From contig CAYTPC010000149.1 of assembly GCA_964439605.1 (NCBI GenBank), forward strand, positions 1 through 6,366: 6,366 bases of DNA. The letters run 5' to 3'. A program made the position numbers and the translations under genes. Source of the stretch: JAITWT01 sp964439605 (GTDB taxonomy: Bacteria > Pseudomonadota > Gammaproteobacteria > Burkholderiales > Burkholderiaceae_C). Positions 5,457 through 6,366 of the stretch are shown piece after piece. How positions within the stretch are numbered: position 1 is the stretch's first letter; the number at the start of each line of letters is the position of its first letter. The notes beneath the pieces were generated by a model. It did no database searches. It worked only from the letters and a program-made list of their open reading frames with translations, and was not told the origin of the DNA.

Positions 5457-6366
5457 TCACACTACCGCCAATATCCAGCGCACCTTGCGGCCTTCGTGCA
5501 GCGGCAGCGCCTCACCCTGGGCGATCTGCACCCAAACATGCAGATCGTGTTCGTGAAGCCAGCGCCCTGCAACCGGCGCAAGCTGGCCGCTTTCTAGAAC
5601 CACCAGTTTGCTGTCGACACGCACCGGCGCAGGCGCTTGCGGCTTGGGCTCTTCGGGGGACAGGAACACATAGCCCTTTTCTTCTTCCGGAATCGTCCCG
5701 TCTTCGTAGCGGTCGTCTCGCCAGAGCAGGCGCCAAGTCGTGGGAACCCCCTTGGTGCTCGCATAGGCCGATTTCCTGGGGACTTTGGTTCCCCCGTGCA
5801 GATAACCCATGGTACCGGTAATTGGGAATGGCCCCTTGGGCGGTTCAGGTTTGAACAGACTGACGACAAGCTTGCGGGCAGGTACCTCAACCGGTTCCCA
5901 GATGCCCGAGTACTTGACCTCCTCACCCGTGCGGATAAGTACATCCTTGGGCGGATCGGGCACTTCAGGCAGGGGATTGGGAAAGCCCATTTTGGAGAGT
6001 TTCTCTCGGATGTGGTCATTACAGATCAAGAGTGCGACACCCGTAGGCGTGCCCATGTAATCCGGTTCGATAATGTAGAGGGAACACTCGCTCCAAGCCT
6101 GCTCCAACCGGGTCAACGCCACGACGAACTCATCCCATAACGGCGTTTTCTCGACATTGATGCCGATGTCTCCCGATTCGATATACATCAGACGCCGCAC
6201 TGAATGAGCAAGCATGCGTTTGCCTGCTTTCATGAAAGCCCCCATCGGGCCGCATTGAAAGACACGCTTGTCACCGGTGTGCAACCGCTGCACCCCTTCC
6301 TCGCAGTACGCCAAGTCTTGTAAAAGCATGACGTAGTCCGATTCGGGCAGACCAGTTTCACTTTCG
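5457..6366 (-). CDS. Imm71/Imm72-like immunity protein, N-terminus beyond the right edge
   Basis: The reading frame is open to position 6366, twelve codons upstream of the internal ATG at 6329, so the gene is 5'-truncated by the window; 303 codons are visible. Numbering from that ATG, the conserved-looking core is GVQRLHTGDKRVF (12-24), RRLMYIESGDIGINVEKTPLWDEFV (45-69), LIEP-like YIIEPDYMGTP (85-95), MGFPNPLPEVPDPP (114-127), SGIWEPVEVP (141-150), GPFPITGTMGYLHGG (166-180) and TWRLLWRDDRYEDGTIPEEE (198-217). From memory this pattern fits the Imm71/Imm72 immunity proteins found beside polymorphic-toxin and type VI secretion effectors in Betaproteobacteria; no search was possible. The C-terminus (245-287) carries G-x6-G-x-W and G-x7-G-x4-W spacings that echo the G135...GIW144 segment. 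No signal peptide is visible. The cognate effector would be expected past the right edge. Stop TGA at 5457-5459. Confidence 0.6.
   Translation of the reverse strand, partial: ESETGLPESDYVMLLQDLAYCEEGVQRLHTGDKRVFQCGPMGAFMKAGKRMLAHSVRRLMYIESGDIGINVEKTPLWDEFVVALTRLEQAWSECSLYIIEPDYMGTPTGVALLICNDHIREKLSKMGFPNPLPEVPDPPKDVLIRTGEEVKYSGIWEPVEVPARKLVVSLFKPEPPKGPFPITGTMGYLHGGTKVPRKSAYASTKGVPTTWRLLWRDDRYEDGTIPEEEKGYVFLSPEEPKPQAPAPVRVDSKLVVLESGQLAPVAGRWLHEHDLHVWVQIAQGEALPLHEGRKVRWILAVV

Noticed and set aside
5159..5821. Plus-strand 220-codon frame across the IS and the immunity-like gene
   Set aside because: It is antisense to a well-patterned protein and in a different frame from the transposase fragment; no plausible product.

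Overview
The window looks like a chromosomal segment of a GC-rich betaproteobacterium, most likely Burkholderiales. The evidence is strong G/C third-position bias, protein sequences that read like Burkholderiales homologues, and interspersed palindromic repeats of a type common in that group. This placement is from pattern recognition, not a search. Every gene recognised as intact or edge-cut is on the minus strand. The only plus-strand coding trace is a transposase remnant.

Region 1-470: the first 61 codons of a P-loop ATPase that runs off the left edge, then a non-coding spacer. The spacer holds an AT-rich start region with a perfect 9-bp dyad and two unrelated palindromic repeats (272-310 and 355-429). 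Region 471-1431: a lower-GC two-gene cassette in which a 92-aa protein of unknown function overlaps by 26 bases an AbiEii/AbiGii-like nucleotidyltransferase. This is a candidate toxin-antitoxin or defence-type pair. Region 1434-4864: a tightly coupled metabolic pair, an ANL-superfamily acyl-CoA ligase followed with a 4-base overlap by an AtuA-family (former DUF1446) protein with its C-terminal AtuA-like domain fused. Together they suggest CoA-dependent catabolism of a branched, terpenoid or other unusual carboxylic acid. The two-gene cassette follows only 2 bases after the AtuA stop, so all four genes could share one transcript.

Region 4865-5092 is a non-coding leader. Region 5093-5336 is the left end of an IS4-family-like element with the first 34 codons of its transposase, cut off abruptly. 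Beyond it, on the minus strand, lies a likely gene start (5375) whose body is missing. Next come a 9-bp inverted repeat (5376-5431) and the 3' part of a gene resembling Imm71/Imm72-type immunity proteins of polymorphic-toxin or type VI secretion loci, which runs off the right edge. The right side therefore looks like the eroded end of an effector-immunity locus joined to a metabolic operon through an IS remnant.

The strongest leads are the overlapping nucleotidyltransferase cassette and the immunity locus truncated at the IS junction. Nothing here proves a new system. Functional names rest on motif recognition and memory of families.
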